This document shows, in pieces, positions 40,519-49,566 of a stretch of 64,000 nucleotides of DNA. Below the pieces are notes generated by a model. It did no database searches, was not told where the DNA came from, and saw nothing but the letters and a program-made list of their open reading frames with translations. The DNA is from Rhynchopus sp. YZ270_cl-10 (Eukaryota > Euglenozoa > Diplonemea > Diplonemida > Diplonemidae), in contig OZ037900.1 of assembly GCA_964035575.1 (NCBI GenBank), positions 1,178,001-1,242,000 of the forward strand. Reading direction: 5' to 3'. Numbering within the stretch: the first letter of the stretch is position 1; each line of letters opens with the position of its first letter. The translations under genes were made by a program, and so were the position numbers.

Positions 40519-40591
40519 GCCTCCCTAGCTCAGTCGGTAGAGCGCAAGGCCCTTAACCTTGTGGTCGCGGGTTCGAGCCCCGCGGGAGGTG
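40519..40591 (+). tRNA. tRNA-Lys(CTT)
   Basis: 73 nt. Acceptor GCCTCCC/GGGAGGT, anticodon loop CCCTTAA in stem CAAGG/CCTTG, discriminator G, T4/T5 runs. A second copy lies inverted at 45561. Confidence 0.97.
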
Positions 40592-41409
40592 CTTTTCTTT
40601 TTGAATGTTCACGATTTTGCAGGTTTCTGAGATTTTGAGGCAAATGAAAACCAAAAAATATTTCCTCCACTTGATCTCAGTTCTGTTTCGTTGGCAAGTT
40701 GAGAGTGGAATTTGGGTGAAAATATGTGTTTTCCGAACCAACACAGGACTCCCACCGACCGGTGTAGGTTTTGCGTTCAACCAGGTGTGAACTGCTTCCA
40801 CTCGCGAAAAGTGCCAGACCCTTTTGCTGGGGATAGCACGTTTCAGCCCCACAACTTATCTCCTTTCTGGGCATGTCCAGTGTGCTCAGCTGCCGCTTCT
40901 TGGCGACTCACCAGTACAGAGTGGTGGAATCCAGCACAGAATGGAATGGCTGGGAAATCCTTAGCAATCCATAATTCAGATGGAAAAACTCCTGACCCGG
41001 CTATTGAATTTTCGGATCATTTTCTCAGTCACAATGCAAGCACAGAATGGAAACCAAAACCAAGCACAGAATGGAACACGGCTATAAGACTCCAGCCATT
41101 CCATTCTGTGCTGGTTTTTCGTTTCCATTCTGTGCTTGCATTGTGACTGAGAAAATGATCTGAAAATTCAATACCCGGGTCAGGAGTTTTTTTTTCCACT
41201 CCTAACAAATCCTTACAGTAAGCCTATAAGTCTCCAGCCATTCCATTCTGTGCTGGTTTTTGGAGCCCATTCTGTGAGCACTCGCTCGGGCCTGTACTGG
41301 AGTATAGCGGCCAGGCCATCTCCCTTCTGCGTTCCTGCCTGTCACATCCAGTGCTCAGTTGCTGCTTCTTCAGCACAACCGCATCACATCACATCACCAA
41401 AAAATAGAA
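40592..41409. other. Gap with fold-back element
   Basis: 818 bp without a gene. The middle holds a long inverted repeat (40981-41200) with satellite phrases CCATTCCATTCTGTGCTGG repeated around it in both orientations. Confidence 0.6.
40981..41200. repeat. Fold-back inverted repeat, ~95-bp arms
   Basis: The left arm (about 40983-41075) contains CTCCTGACCCGG, TCAGTCACAATGCAAGCAC and AGAATGGAAAC. The right arm (about 41100-41190) holds their reverse complements in order. Arms differ at a few sites. It looks like a fold-back or MITE-like insertion; no target duplication was identified. Confidence 0.7.
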
Positions 41410-41481
41410 AGGCAACTGGGGGGATCGAACCCCCGACCCTTGGTTTACAAGACCAATGCTCTGCCACTGAGCTAAATCGCC
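41410..41481 (-). tRNA. tRNA-Thr(TGT)
   Basis: 72 nt. Acceptor GGCGATT/AGTTGCC, anticodon loop CTTGTAA in stem TTGGT/ACCAA, T6 terminator. Confidence 0.97.
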
Positions 41482-41563
41482 GCTGATTAAGATGCTTTTG
41501 CTGTTTCTCCTGCGAAGAAGTTTTTCAAGACAACACAGAAAGGAAAGTGTGTAAAAAAAGAAA

Positions 41564-41634
41564 TGACCCTAGACGGAATCGAACCGCCGTTGATGGATTT
41601 GGAATCCATAGTGCTACCGCTACACCATAGGGCC
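41564..41634 (-). tRNA. tRNA-Trp(CCA)
   Basis: 71 nt. Acceptor GGCCCTA/TAGGGTC, anticodon loop TTCCAAA in stem ATGGA/TCCAT, T7 run. Only tRNA-Trp in the window. Confidence 0.96.
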
Positions 41635-41719
41635 CATGATTTAGGGCTTCAATGCGTTTAGCATGAAGGTGGAAATTTTGCTGAAAATCCCACACAAAGG
41701 AAAAAGACACACAAAAAAG

Positions 41720-41792
41720 TGCGAGGTGCCAGGATCGAACTGACGACCTTAGGATTATGGGACCTACGCGCTCCCGACTGCGCCAACCTCGC
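41720..41792 (-). tRNA. Elongator tRNA-Met(CAT)
   Basis: 73 nt. Acceptor GCGAGGT/ACCTCGC (G1-C72), anticodon loop CCCATAA in stem TAGGT/TCCTA, T loop TTCGATC. It lacks the initiator marks of 13709-13781. Confidence 0.96.
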
Positions 41793-41916
41793 CTTGATAT
41801 TATCGTATCATTAAGAAATACATGGGGTGCAAATTTCTACAGGTTTGTGTGGCAAAAAAATTTTTTTGAGCCAAAAAATTTTATGGGCTTCTGTGAAAAC
41901 AATGACAGTTGTAGAA

Positions 41917-42000
41917 CCTCTCGTAGCTCAATTGGTAGAGCGCTCGACTGTAGAATACTCGGTTATCGAGCGGTCGCTGGTTCGATTCCGGCCGAGAGGA
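41917..42000 (+). tRNA. tRNA-Tyr(GTA) with 11-nt intron
   Basis: 84 nt including an 11-nt intron at 41954-41964 (AATACTCGGTT), directly after position 37 of the anticodon loop. Spliced, it gives CTGTAGA in stem CTCGA/TCGAG. Acceptor CCTCTCG/CGAGAGG, discriminator A. In kinetoplastids tRNA-Tyr is the only intron-containing tRNA and its intron is also 11 nt; it is the only one I find here. T7 terminator. Confidence 0.95.
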
Positions 42001-42077
42001 TTTTTTTCATTTTCGTGTTCCAGGTTATATTCTTCAAACAGATGACTGCCTAAAAACAAAGAACGGTGAGAATTACA

Positions 42078-42159
42078 GCAGTCGTATCCAAGTGGTTACG
42101 GAGGTGGACTAGAAATCCATTGGGCTCTGCCCGCGCAGGTTCAAGTCCTGCCGACTGCG
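42078..42159 (+). tRNA. tRNA-Ser(AGA)
   Basis: 82 nt, class II. Acceptor GCAGTCG/CGACTGC, anticodon loop CTAGAAA in stem TGGA/TCCA, T6 terminator. Confidence 0.97.
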
Positions 42160-42257
42160 ATTCATTTTTTGTTCACAAATTTTCGTGCATTTTCGTCGTT
42201 TCTGTGCTCATTTTAGACCATTTTGATGCGCGAAAATAAATCAGAGTGAAGATTGTA

Positions 42258-42329
42258 TCCTCGGTAGTATAGAGGTCAGTATTTCCGCCTGTCACGCGGA
42301 AGACCCGGGTTCAATTCCCGGCCGGGGAA
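42258..42329 (+). tRNA. tRNA-Asp(GTC)
   Basis: Same 72-nt gene as 13211-13282 but on the plus strand with unrelated flanks; T6 terminator. Confidence 0.97.
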
Positions 42330-42391
42330 TTCTTTTTTGTACAGGGCTCCCACTCATTGTTTCGTTTCTTTTCTGATGAAAATCAAATCAG

Positions 42392-42464
42392 GCCCCGTTG
42401 GCGCAATGGATAGCGCGTTGGACTTCGAATCCAAAGGTTGCGGGTTCGAGTCCCGCACGGGGTT
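42392..42464 (+). tRNA. tRNA-Arg(TCG)
   Basis: 73 nt. Acceptor GCCCCGT/ACGGGGT, anticodon loop CTTCGAA in stem TTGGA/TCCAA, T5 terminator. Confidence 0.97.
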
Positions 42465-42734
42465 AACTTTTTGAACATTGTTTTTTTGAACTTTTTTGAA
42501 AACACAAAAAAGTGAGGTTGGTGTCAAGTGAAATCACAGTGGAACAACAGATACAAATTTGGGTCCAGTGGGAAGGGGTCTCCCAGGAATTTTGGATTTT
42601 TTGGCAGTCAACCCATCCAGAAGAACCTTAAAAAATCTTGGGAAAAACTTGAAAACTGGAAATTCTTTGAAAAGCTGACATTTCAGAATTTTTTTCTGAA
42701 CATGAAAATTTTACTTCCTCCTAAAAAAAAGAAC

Positions 42735-42806
42735 TGCACTTACCGGGAGTCGAACCCGGGCCGCTCGCTTGGAAGGCGAGAATACTAACCGTTATACCAT
42801 AAGTGC
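42735..42806 (-). tRNA. tRNA-Gly(TCC)
   Basis: 72 nt. Acceptor GCACTTA/TAAGTGC, anticodon loop CTTCCAA in stem CTCGC/GCGAG, T8 run. Confidence 0.97.
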
Positions 42807-42895
42807 TGTTACTTTCATGCAAAGTGTTTTCTTTGTGGGGGGCAATTTCAAAATAAAAAAAATTTGAAATTGTTCAAATTGCCCAAAAAAAGAAG

Positions 42896-42967
42896 CAACC
42901 GTGGCAGGACTCGAACCTGCAACCGCCTGATCCGTGGTCAGGCGCTCTTCCATTGAGCCACACGGTC
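42896..42967 (-). tRNA. tRNA-Arg(ACG) with C33
   Basis: 72 nt. Acceptor GACCGTG/CACGGTT, anticodon stem CCTGA/TCAGG, loop CCACGGA. The base before the anticodon is C, where elongator tRNAs almost always have U33. The rest of the fold is sound and a T7 terminator follows. It is the only Arg(ACG) in the window, so if it is used it must decode CGU/CGC with C33. Confidence 0.92.
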
Positions 42968-43054
42968 CATGTCTTTAGGCAATAGTATTTTTTATGTGGC
43001 CTGCATATTTTTGGAGTTGGAAAAAATGAAAATGGTTGATTGCACAGCTAAAAA

Positions 43055-43126
43055 AGCGGTTACCGAGAATTGAACTCGGGTCTCCCGTGCCACAAACGGG
43101 TGTTCTAACCACTAAACCATAACCGC
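43055..43126 (-). tRNA. tRNA-His(GTG)
   Basis: 72 nt. Acceptor GCGGTTA/TAACCGC, anticodon loop TTGTGGC in stem CCCGT/ACGGG, T5 terminator. No G-1 is encoded upstream (base is A on the minus strand), so it would be added after transcription. Confidence 0.96.
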
Positions 43127-43242
43127 TTGAATATTCCCACTTATTGGGATCTCAGAAAGGGTTTTATTTCCTGGGATATTGTGAAATATTTTTCAAACAT
43201 GCAACGAGCGGCAACTCGAGCACAATTTCGACTAATATCGTA

Positions 43243-43313
43243 GCGTAATTGGTCTAGTGGTAGAATGGCCCCCCGCCACGGGGTCGGCCCGGGTTCGATT
43301 CCCGGATTACGCA
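43243..43313 (+). tRNA. tRNA-Gly(GCC)
   Basis: 71 nt. Acceptor GCGTAAT/ATTACGC, anticodon loop CCGCCAC in stem GCCCC/GGGGT, T5 terminator. Confidence 0.97.
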
Positions 43314-44365
43314 CTCTCTTTTTGCGTTTGGCAAAAGCAAAACAATATGTTTCGGACAGTTTCAGGTCGGTCACAAACTCGTTCAAAACGAAAAAGTGGA
43401 AATGATATGTACTCTTTCTTGCGTAAGGATTATTAGTAGAGAAAAAAATTTCTTGTCTGATGATACGGGTTTTTGCTCGACATAGTTTGCGAGTAAGTCA
43501 GTTCGGTCACAACTTCCATCACAATTGCAAAAAAAATTGGGACTACAACATGTTCATAAACCCAACCTGACTTACATGTTTATTTCTTCACAAAATTCCC
43601 AGTAAATAAACATGCACATCAGTATGGCCGGTGCGCTGGTCAGAGACATCACGTTTGCGGGCCAACCCCTCTGTGCGCCCGATTAGGAATATCCCCCTGT
43701 GCGCCCGATTAGCTTACCCCCCTGTGCGCCCGATTAGGAATATCCCCCTGTGCGCCCGATTAGCTTACCCCCCTGTGCGCCCGATTAGGGACCCCCCTGT
43801 GCGCCCGGTTAGCTTTACCCCCCTGTGCGCCCGATTAGGAATATCCCCCTGTGCGCCCGATTAGGAACCACTCTGTGCACCTACCTAGTCACTGTGACCA
43901 GGTGCCCCTACTAATATGCCTTACCAATATGGCCTGGGCTGTGTGGTATGTCGGGTGTACTACATGCTGGGACCTAAAGAGGAACCACATGCTGGAACAC
44001 AGCTTTAAGCCCCCACCCATTTCAGCTGTGGTTCCTACTGTGCCCAGTCACTGTGACCAGGTGCCTGGTCAGATCTGACCAGGTACCCTTACTAATATGC
44101 CTGACCAATATGGCCAGGGGTGGTATGTCGGGTGCACAAGGGAGTTTCACGATGGGTTATCTTATGCACAGGTACAGTGGATGTAGAAAACCCACAAACC
44201 CATTGTGTGTGGGTTTTCTGGCATAGGACTGTATGGAAAGTGCACGGGTCCACCACAGTACAACCAGTCATGCACCAAGGGACACTGGCTGTTTTATCAC
44301 TTTTTGAACTTTTTTAGACACTGCCAAACCTTCTCCATAATCTGAGATCTTGGGAAACAAGATAA
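43314..44365. other. Longest gap in the tRNA cluster
   Basis: About 1.05 kb without a gene. Holds the GTGCGCCCGATTAG short tandem repeat (43671-43866) and two diverged ~90-bp repeats beginning CACTGTGACCAGGTGCC (about 43889 and 44047). Confidence 0.6.
43671..43866. repeat. Short tandem repeat, CCTGTGCGCCCGATTAG unit
   Basis: Eight copies of CTGTGCGCCCGATTAG separated by 8-13 variable bases, unit about 25-29 bp. One copy has GGTTAG. The same CTGTGCGCCC word occurs inverted at 47469-47565. Confidence 0.9.
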
Positions 44366-44437
44366 GCTCGCGTGGCGCAATGGAAGCGCGTCGGTTCCCG
44401 ACGCCGGAGGTTGCGGGTTCGATCCCCGCCGCGAGTA
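44366..44437 (+). tRNA. tRNA-Arg(CCG)
   Basis: 72 nt. Acceptor GCTCGCG/CGCGAGT, anticodon loop TCCCGAC in stem TCGGT/GCCGG, T5 terminator. Confidence 0.95.
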
Positions 44438-44574
44438 CTTTTTATTCATTCCAAAATATTTTTAGATTTCCTTCTTCTCAGAGATTTCTTGTCACAAAAC
44501 TTTGCCAAATTGAAAATTCAGAAATGCGAAAATATCAAAAAACAGCTCCGAAATTTGAAAGCAATCAAAAAGGA

Positions 44575-44646
44575 TTCCCCCTCCGGGGTTTGAACCCGGG
44601 TCGCCTGGGTGAAAGCCAGGTATACTAACCACTGTACTAAAGGGGA
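44575..44646 (-). tRNA. tRNA-Glu(TTC)
   Basis: 72 nt. Acceptor TCCCCTT/AGGGGGA, anticodon loop CTTTCAC in stem CCTGG/CCAGG, T5 terminator. Confidence 0.97.
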
Positions 44647-44744
44647 GGTGATACTTAGGCACAATCCAAAAAGGGTACTTTTGTGCAAGCTACACGGAGT
44701 TTCAAACGAAAAAAAAAATTAAAAATGAAAATCCAAAAAGACAA

Positions 44745-44816
44745 GGGCTCGGCGGGGAATTGAACCCCGGACCTCTCGCACCCTAAGCGAGAATCATGCC
44801 ACTAGACCACCGAGCC
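44745..44816 (-). tRNA. tRNA-Pro(AGG)
   Basis: 72 nt. Acceptor GGCTCGG/CCGAGCC, anticodon loop TTAGGGT in stem CTCGC/GCGAG, T5 terminator. Confidence 0.97.
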
Positions 44817-44930
44817 ACGAATTCTCTCGCATTCTCTTCGTAACGCGGCCATATGTTTCCATCATTCCTTGTGTGTGTTTTCGTTTTGAATAAGGTCCCC
44901 ATGTAAATGCTGTCTTCGCTAACAATCAGA

Positions 44931-45003
44931 TCCTCCTTGGCGCAGTCGGTAGCGCGTCAGGCTGTTAACCTGCAGGTCGTTGGTTCGAACCCAACAGGAG
45001 GAG
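44931..45003 (+). tRNA. tRNA-Asn(GTT)
   Basis: Same sequence as 39447-39519 with different flanks. T5/T6 runs follow. Confidence 0.97.
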
Positions 45004-45259
45004 ATTTTTCATTTTTTTGAGTTTTTGACTCTATTTTTTAATTTTGAGCTAAAAATCCACATTGTGTGTCATCTTGATGTTGGAACTATTTTTCAGGATT
45101 TCCAAGGTTGTCCCACCAAAAAAACCAAACATCTTTGGATGCTGACATAACTTGAAGATTCTTGACCTGAAGATAAAACAGATTTTGTCAGGTTTTTTTT
45201 TTGAGTTTGAAAAAGTTCAGAACAGAATGAAAAAAGGGATCGATGCAGTGTATAAAAAA

Positions 45260-45341
45260 CGCGAACGGCAAGGTTCGAACTTGCGCATGCAGAGCACACT
45301 CGCTTAGCAGGCGAGCCCCGTAACCACTTGGGTACGTCCGC
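45260..45341 (-). tRNA. tRNA-Ser(GCT)
   Basis: 82 nt, class II. Acceptor GCGGACG/CGTTCGC, anticodon loop CTGCTAA in stem CTCGC/GCGAG, discriminator G, T6 terminator. Confidence 0.97.
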
Positions 45342-45560
45342 TTAATTACCTGTCAGTACTTAGGACGAAGCTTGTACTTTGTTTAACGACACGTTAGTGA
45401 TCACTTGCGTGGTCACCAAAAATCATCGCAATTGTGACCACCAAAAAAAATTTTTGGGCACGATTTCGCACGATGGCGGGCTCATTGCACGACGGCCGAC
45501 ACACCATGTTTTCTCACAAATAAAAAAAATCCAGAAAAATTCAGGTATCAATACAAAAAG

Positions 45561-45633
45561 CACCTCCCGCGGGGCTCGAACCCGCGACCACAAGGTTAAG
45601 GGCCTTGCGCTCTACCGACTGAGCTAGGGAGGC
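45561..45633 (-). tRNA. tRNA-Lys(CTT)
   Basis: Inverted second copy of 40519-40591, identical gene. Confidence 0.97.
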
Positions 45634-45735
45634 TCATATTAACTTAAATCAAAGAATCAACATGGGGTACTTGTGTGTACCTGCAGCCACCAAATTTTCC
45701 ATCGTTGTTGCGTGAACAAAAGGATCCGGATTATC

Positions 45736-45807
45736 TCTCCTATGGTGTAGTGGTTAGCACCCTGGACTTTGAATCCAGTAGCCGCGGTTCAAACCCGCGT
45801 GGGAGAA
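45736..45807 (+). tRNA. tRNA-Gln(TTG)
   Basis: 72 nt. Acceptor TCTCCTA/TGGGAGA, anticodon loop CTTTGAA in stem CTGGA/TCCAG, T4/T5 runs. Confidence 0.97.
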
Positions 45808-45922
45808 CTTTTCTTTTTCCAAGTGTTTTCAATATTTTTTGGAGCTTTGTCACACACATCTTCAATCTTTGCATTTGATGGCAAAAACATAAATCACAGA
45901 AATCAAACGAAAAGGTAAAGAA

Positions 45923-46004
45923 CGCTGACGGCAGGGTTCGAACCTGCGCGGGCAGAGCCCAGTGGATTTCAAGTCCACCTCCGTAACCACTTGGATACGT
46001 CAGC
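45923..46004 (-). tRNA. tRNA-Ser(TGA)
   Basis: 82 nt, class II. Acceptor GCTGACG/CGTCAGC, anticodon loop CTTGAAA in stem TGGA/TCCA, T4 terminator. Confidence 0.97.
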
Positions 46005-46081
46005 ATAGTTGAGGAAGTACAACGCCCCAGATCCTGAAAATGGGCACAAAAAAGAGAATCCAATCGATCCAAAAAAGTAGG

Positions 46082-46153
46082 CACCCGCCGTGGGGATCGA
46101 ACCCACGACCATTGGATTAAAAGTCCAACGCTCTACCGCTGAGCTAGGCGGGC
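46082..46153 (-). tRNA. tRNA-Lys(TTT)
   Basis: 72 nt. Acceptor GCCCGCC/GGCGGGT, anticodon loop CTTTTAA in stem TTGGA/TCCAA, T6 run. Confidence 0.97.
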
Positions 46154-46268
46154 ATTCGTTTTAAAGGAAAGAGTCAATTTCAAGGCTTGTTCAGTTCTTG
46201 AAAAAAAACTGACAAAAAAGACGAACAGAACGTGCCCCAAGTACCTCTCCTTGAGGGACATTTATCAG

Positions 46269-46340
46269 GGGCGTTTAGCTCAGTGGTAGAGCGCCCGTTC
46301 TGCATACGGGAGGCCGAGGGTTCGAACCCCTCAATGTCCA
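46269..46340 (+). tRNA. tRNA-Ala(TGC)
   Basis: 72 nt. Acceptor GGGCGTT/AATGTCC with G3-T70, anticodon loop TCTGCAT in stem CCCGT/ACGGG, T7 terminator. Confidence 0.96.
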
Positions 46341-46419
46341 TTTTTTTGCCATATTTTGTTGATTATTTTTTGGTTGGGCCAGTCAAACACACAAAAATAT
46401 GAACTGACATCATTGTGCA

Positions 46420-47045
46420 GTGCCTGCGATGAGGATGTGTGTGATGGTCCAATTGGCGAGTCTGACCTCATAATGCGTTCAGGAACATCCAAATGACCCA
46501 TTTTCCCAACGTTTTCACATTTTTGAGCATTTTGCTATTACGCAATAGTGGTACAATAGGCATTTTACTGGGTCATTTTAACCAACTCTATCAGGACACT
46601 TCTGATGCTCCAATTGGCGATTCTGACCTCATAATGGCTTCATGAGCAGCCGAATAACCCGTTTTCCCAATATTTTCACATTTTTGAACGTTTTGCCATT
46701 CGTGGAATGGTGGCACAAAAGTCATTTTAGTGGGTCATTTTCGCCAACTCGATCAGGGCACTTCTGGTGCTCCAATTTGCGGTTCTGACCTCATAATGGA
46801 TTCAAGAGCACCCAAATAACCCATTTTCCCAACGTTTTCACATTTTAGACTATTTTTGCTATTGCGGAATGGCAGTACAATAGGCAGTTTACTGGGTCAT
46901 TTTCGCCAACTCGATCAGGATACTTCTGATGCTCTAATCACATCGTTTAACCTCATAATGCATTCAGGAGCACCCAAATAACCCATTTTCCCAATGTTTT
47001 CGCATTTTTGACCACTTTGCTGTTGCAGAGTATCAGTAAGATGAG
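46420..47045. repeat. ~155-bp satellite inside the tRNA cluster
   Basis: Four diverged units (GATGGTCCAATTGGCG at 46443, then near 46605, 46765 and 46925) with CATAATGGATTCAAGAGC and CCCAACGTTTTCACA phrases. Same family and orientation as 130-735. Confidence 0.85.
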
Positions 47046-47125
47046 GTCATGCAAATACAGTTTTGTGCACAATAGAAAAAAATAGTGTGTACCCCAGCTT
47101 GGCGATTCCTTTCGTCATTATTGTC

Positions 47126-47198
47126 GGTCGTGTAGCTCAGTCGGTAGAGCATTGGTCTAATAAGCCAACGGTCCCAGGTTCGAGCCCTGTCACGACCA
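47126..47198 (+). tRNA. tRNA-Ile(AAT)
   Basis: 73 nt. Acceptor GGTCGTG/CACGACC, anticodon loop CTAATAA in stem TTGGT/GCCAA, T5 terminator. Confidence 0.97.
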
Positions 47199-47278
47199 AT
47201 ACTTTTTCTACTACTTTGACTTTGACCTGTTGTCAAAAAATGTTGGCCGTGTAAAAAATATGCATACCCTAAAACAAG

Positions 47279-47285
47279 GCCTCTT

Positions 47286-47334
<49 letters not shown>

Positions 47335-47351
47335 AATCCCAGGTGGAGGCA
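47279..47351 (+). tRNA. tRNA-Phe(GAA)
   Basis: 73 nt. Acceptor GCCTCTT/TGGAGGC (the last pair is T-T), anticodon loop CTGAAGA in stem TCAGA/TCTGA, T6 terminator. Last gene of the 34-gene cluster. Confidence 0.96.
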
Positions 47352-47995
47352 CTTCTCTTTTTTCCCCTCAGCTCTAATAACAATTTTCAAGGTGCGCTGT
47401 GCTACTACATTGGAAAAGTGCGCTGTGCTACTACATCCCAATTTTTTGGACGAAAATTTTTTGGTATGTCGGGCGCACAGCTCAGACCCCGATATGGGCG
47501 CACAGAACACCCCCCCATTGTGGGCGCACAGAACAGGCCCTCCGTTGTGGGCGCACAGCTCACTGTGTGCTGTGCAAGTTTCAGCATATGGCTTCTGGCA
47601 ACAAAAACTTAAAAAAAAATTTTGGCCGAAAATTATTTTTTGGCCTGCAATCAAGTTGAGCTGAGATGCTATGTAACATGTAAGTCAGTCTGTTTCATGT
47701 TTCCGCTGATCAAAGTTCGTTCGAGATGGAAAGGACTGAAAAGGAAGCACATGTGGAAAAGGAAGCACATGTGGAAATGTTAAGGAATCCCCACCCATTT
47801 CCGCATGTGCTTCCGGCAACAAAAACTGATTGCTCCGGGATTTGATTTTGGTACCATTTTTCACCAAATCCAAAAAAATTGGCAGAGTAGCACAGCCGCA
47901 AACGTTAGCATTATGACACGTGTTTGCGGATGTGCTCTCACCCCCAAAAAAAATGGGCAATACAAGGCCAAAAAACAAACGCACAAAAAGAAGTG
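47352..47995. other. Gap with GGGCGCACAG repeats and an inverted repeat
   Basis: No gene seen. GGGCGCACAG occurs four times at 47469-47565. AAGGAAGCACATGTGGAAA (twice, about 47742-47777) is inverted as TTTCCGCATGTGCTTCC at about 47799. From 47904 the sequence is the tRNA-cluster copy. Confidence 0.6.
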
Positions 47996-48069
47996 TACAC
48001 CTATCCGGGTTTGAACCGGAGACCTCCTCGGTGTTAACGAGGCGTCATAACCAACTAGACCATAGGTGC
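47996..48069 (-). tRNA. tRNA-Val(AAC)
   Basis: Copy of 12653-12726, identical. Confidence 0.96.
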
Positions 48070-48190
48070 TGACATTTATATGGTTCGTAGAAACGAGATG
48101 GTGTGTGCATTCACCACCCAAAACCCAAAACTGTGTCAAAATAAAAAAAATTTTGGACAGAAGAAAATGGGAATATGGGTACAAAACGAA

Positions 48191-48262
48191 GGCTTAGTGG
48201 TCTAGTGGCATGATTCTCGCTTTGGGTGCGAGAGGTCCAGGGTTCGATTCCCTGCTGAGCCC
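48191..48262 (+). tRNA. tRNA-Pro(TGG)
   Basis: Copy of 12848-12919, identical. Confidence 0.97.
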
Positions 48263-48369
48263 CTCTTTTTTTCAAGTTTTTGTGTCACAGATTTTTTGTC
48301 AGAAAAACAAATTGTGAAAAAAACTGATCCCTTGAAAAATTGATTCTGGACAATAGAAGGAAAAAAGTG

Positions 48370-48451
48370 TGACAGGAGTGGGGTTTGAACCCACGCCTCC
48401 GAAGAGAAAGGAACTTGAGTCCTCCGCCTTAGACCTCTCGGCCATCCTGCC
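48370..48451 (-). tRNA. tRNA-Leu(CAA)
   Basis: Copy of 13027-13108, identical. Confidence 0.96.
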
Positions 48452-48553
48452 TTGCCAACAGATTTATATTAGAAATGAAATGAGAATGATGAGAAAGGAC
48501 AACCAAAACAGAGCAAAAGGAAAAACAGAAAAAAACACAACACATAAAAAGAA

Positions 48554-48625
48554 TTCCCCGGCCGGGAATTGAACCCGGGTCTTCCGCGTGACAGGCGGAA
48601 ATACTGACCTCTATACTACCGAGGA
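48554..48625 (-). tRNA. tRNA-Asp(GTC)
   Basis: Copy of 13211-13282, identical. Confidence 0.97.
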
Positions 48626-48713
48626 TACAATGAAGCCTGTTTTTAAAAAGAATGCGTCCAGAGAAAGTCTTCAATCACACCGAATCTGAAAAATAAAAAA
48701 CAAAGAAAAGAAT

Positions 48714-48786
48714 TACCCCATGTGGGACTCGAACCCACAACCTTTGGATTAGAAGTCCAACGCGCTATCCATTGCGCCAATGGGGC
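48714..48786 (-). tRNA. tRNA-Arg(TCT)
   Basis: Copy of 13371-13443, identical. Confidence 0.97.
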
Positions 48787-48877
48787 TTGTTTCATATTCT
48801 TTTCTTGTTTTAAGGAAGTGTCCCTTCACAGTCAACACCACCTGTAAAAATTGTGAAGGAAATTCAAAAATGAAAAG

Positions 48878-48950
48878 TACAACTAGCTGGGATTGAACCA
48901 GCGATCTTCCGCGTGTAAGGCGGACGTCCTAACCACTAGACGATAGCTGC
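48878..48950 (-). tRNA. tRNA-Val(TAC)
   Basis: Copy of 13535-13607, identical. Confidence 0.97.
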
Positions 48951-49051
48951 CCAAACTTAGTGAGATGTTGGCAAGGGTCTGACCAACTTTTTTTTGGTGT
49001 GCAAAAAATTTTTTTCAAGTCAAAAAAATGGGTTCACTGAAAAAGGTTTTC

Positions 49052-49124
49052 TAGCAGAGATAGGTTTCGATCCTATGACCTGTGGGTTATGAGCCCACCG
49101 CGCTGACCACTGCGCCACTCTGCT
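49052..49124 (-). tRNA. Initiator tRNA-Met(CAT)
   Basis: Copy of 13709-13781, identical. Confidence 0.96.
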
Positions 49125-49174
49125 TCTAATTACTTCCAACGATGTTTTCTACATGCCCAGCTTAAAAAAGGCTA

Positions 49175-49245
49175 TGCGACCGCCGGGAATCGAACCCGGG
49201 TCGAACCCTTGGGAGGGGTCCATCATGCCACTAGACCACGGTCGC
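49175..49245 (-). tRNA. tRNA-Gly(CCC)
   Basis: Copy of 13832-13902, identical. Confidence 0.97.
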
Positions 49246-49271
49246 CTTATCAAGGGATAAAAGGGCTCGAC

Positions 49272-49344
49272 GCTCTCGTGGCCTAGTGGTTAAGGCACAG
49301 GTCTTATGAGCCTGGGATCGCGGGTTCAAACCCCGCCGGGAGCA
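49272..49344 (+). tRNA. tRNA-Ile(TAT)
   Basis: Copy of 13929-14001, identical. Confidence 0.96.
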
Positions 49345-49424
49345 AAGCCTTTTTTTGTTCGATGAATCTTGTTCAGTTCTCCTCGTCTTTCGATGACTCC
49401 TCCAGAAGTTGCAAAGGAACAGTA

Positions 49425-49506
49425 GCGGACGTATCCAAGTGGTTACGGAGGTGCACTCGAAATGCATTGGGCTCTGCCCGCGCAGGTTCAAATCCTGCCG
49501 TCCGCG
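49425..49506 (+). tRNA. tRNA-Ser(CGA)
   Basis: Copy of 14082-14163, identical including flanks. Start of segment D. Confidence 0.97.
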
Positions 49507-49566
49507 TTATTGCCTTTTTGCTGTGCAGGGGGAAGTCCTGTACATTCCACACATCCCAAATAAATT

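Noticed and set aside
42896-42967. tRNA-His reading of this gene (GTGG is visible on the plus strand)
   Set aside because: The T and D arms fold only on the minus strand, where the anticodon is ACG; tRNA-His(GTG) is at 43055-43126.
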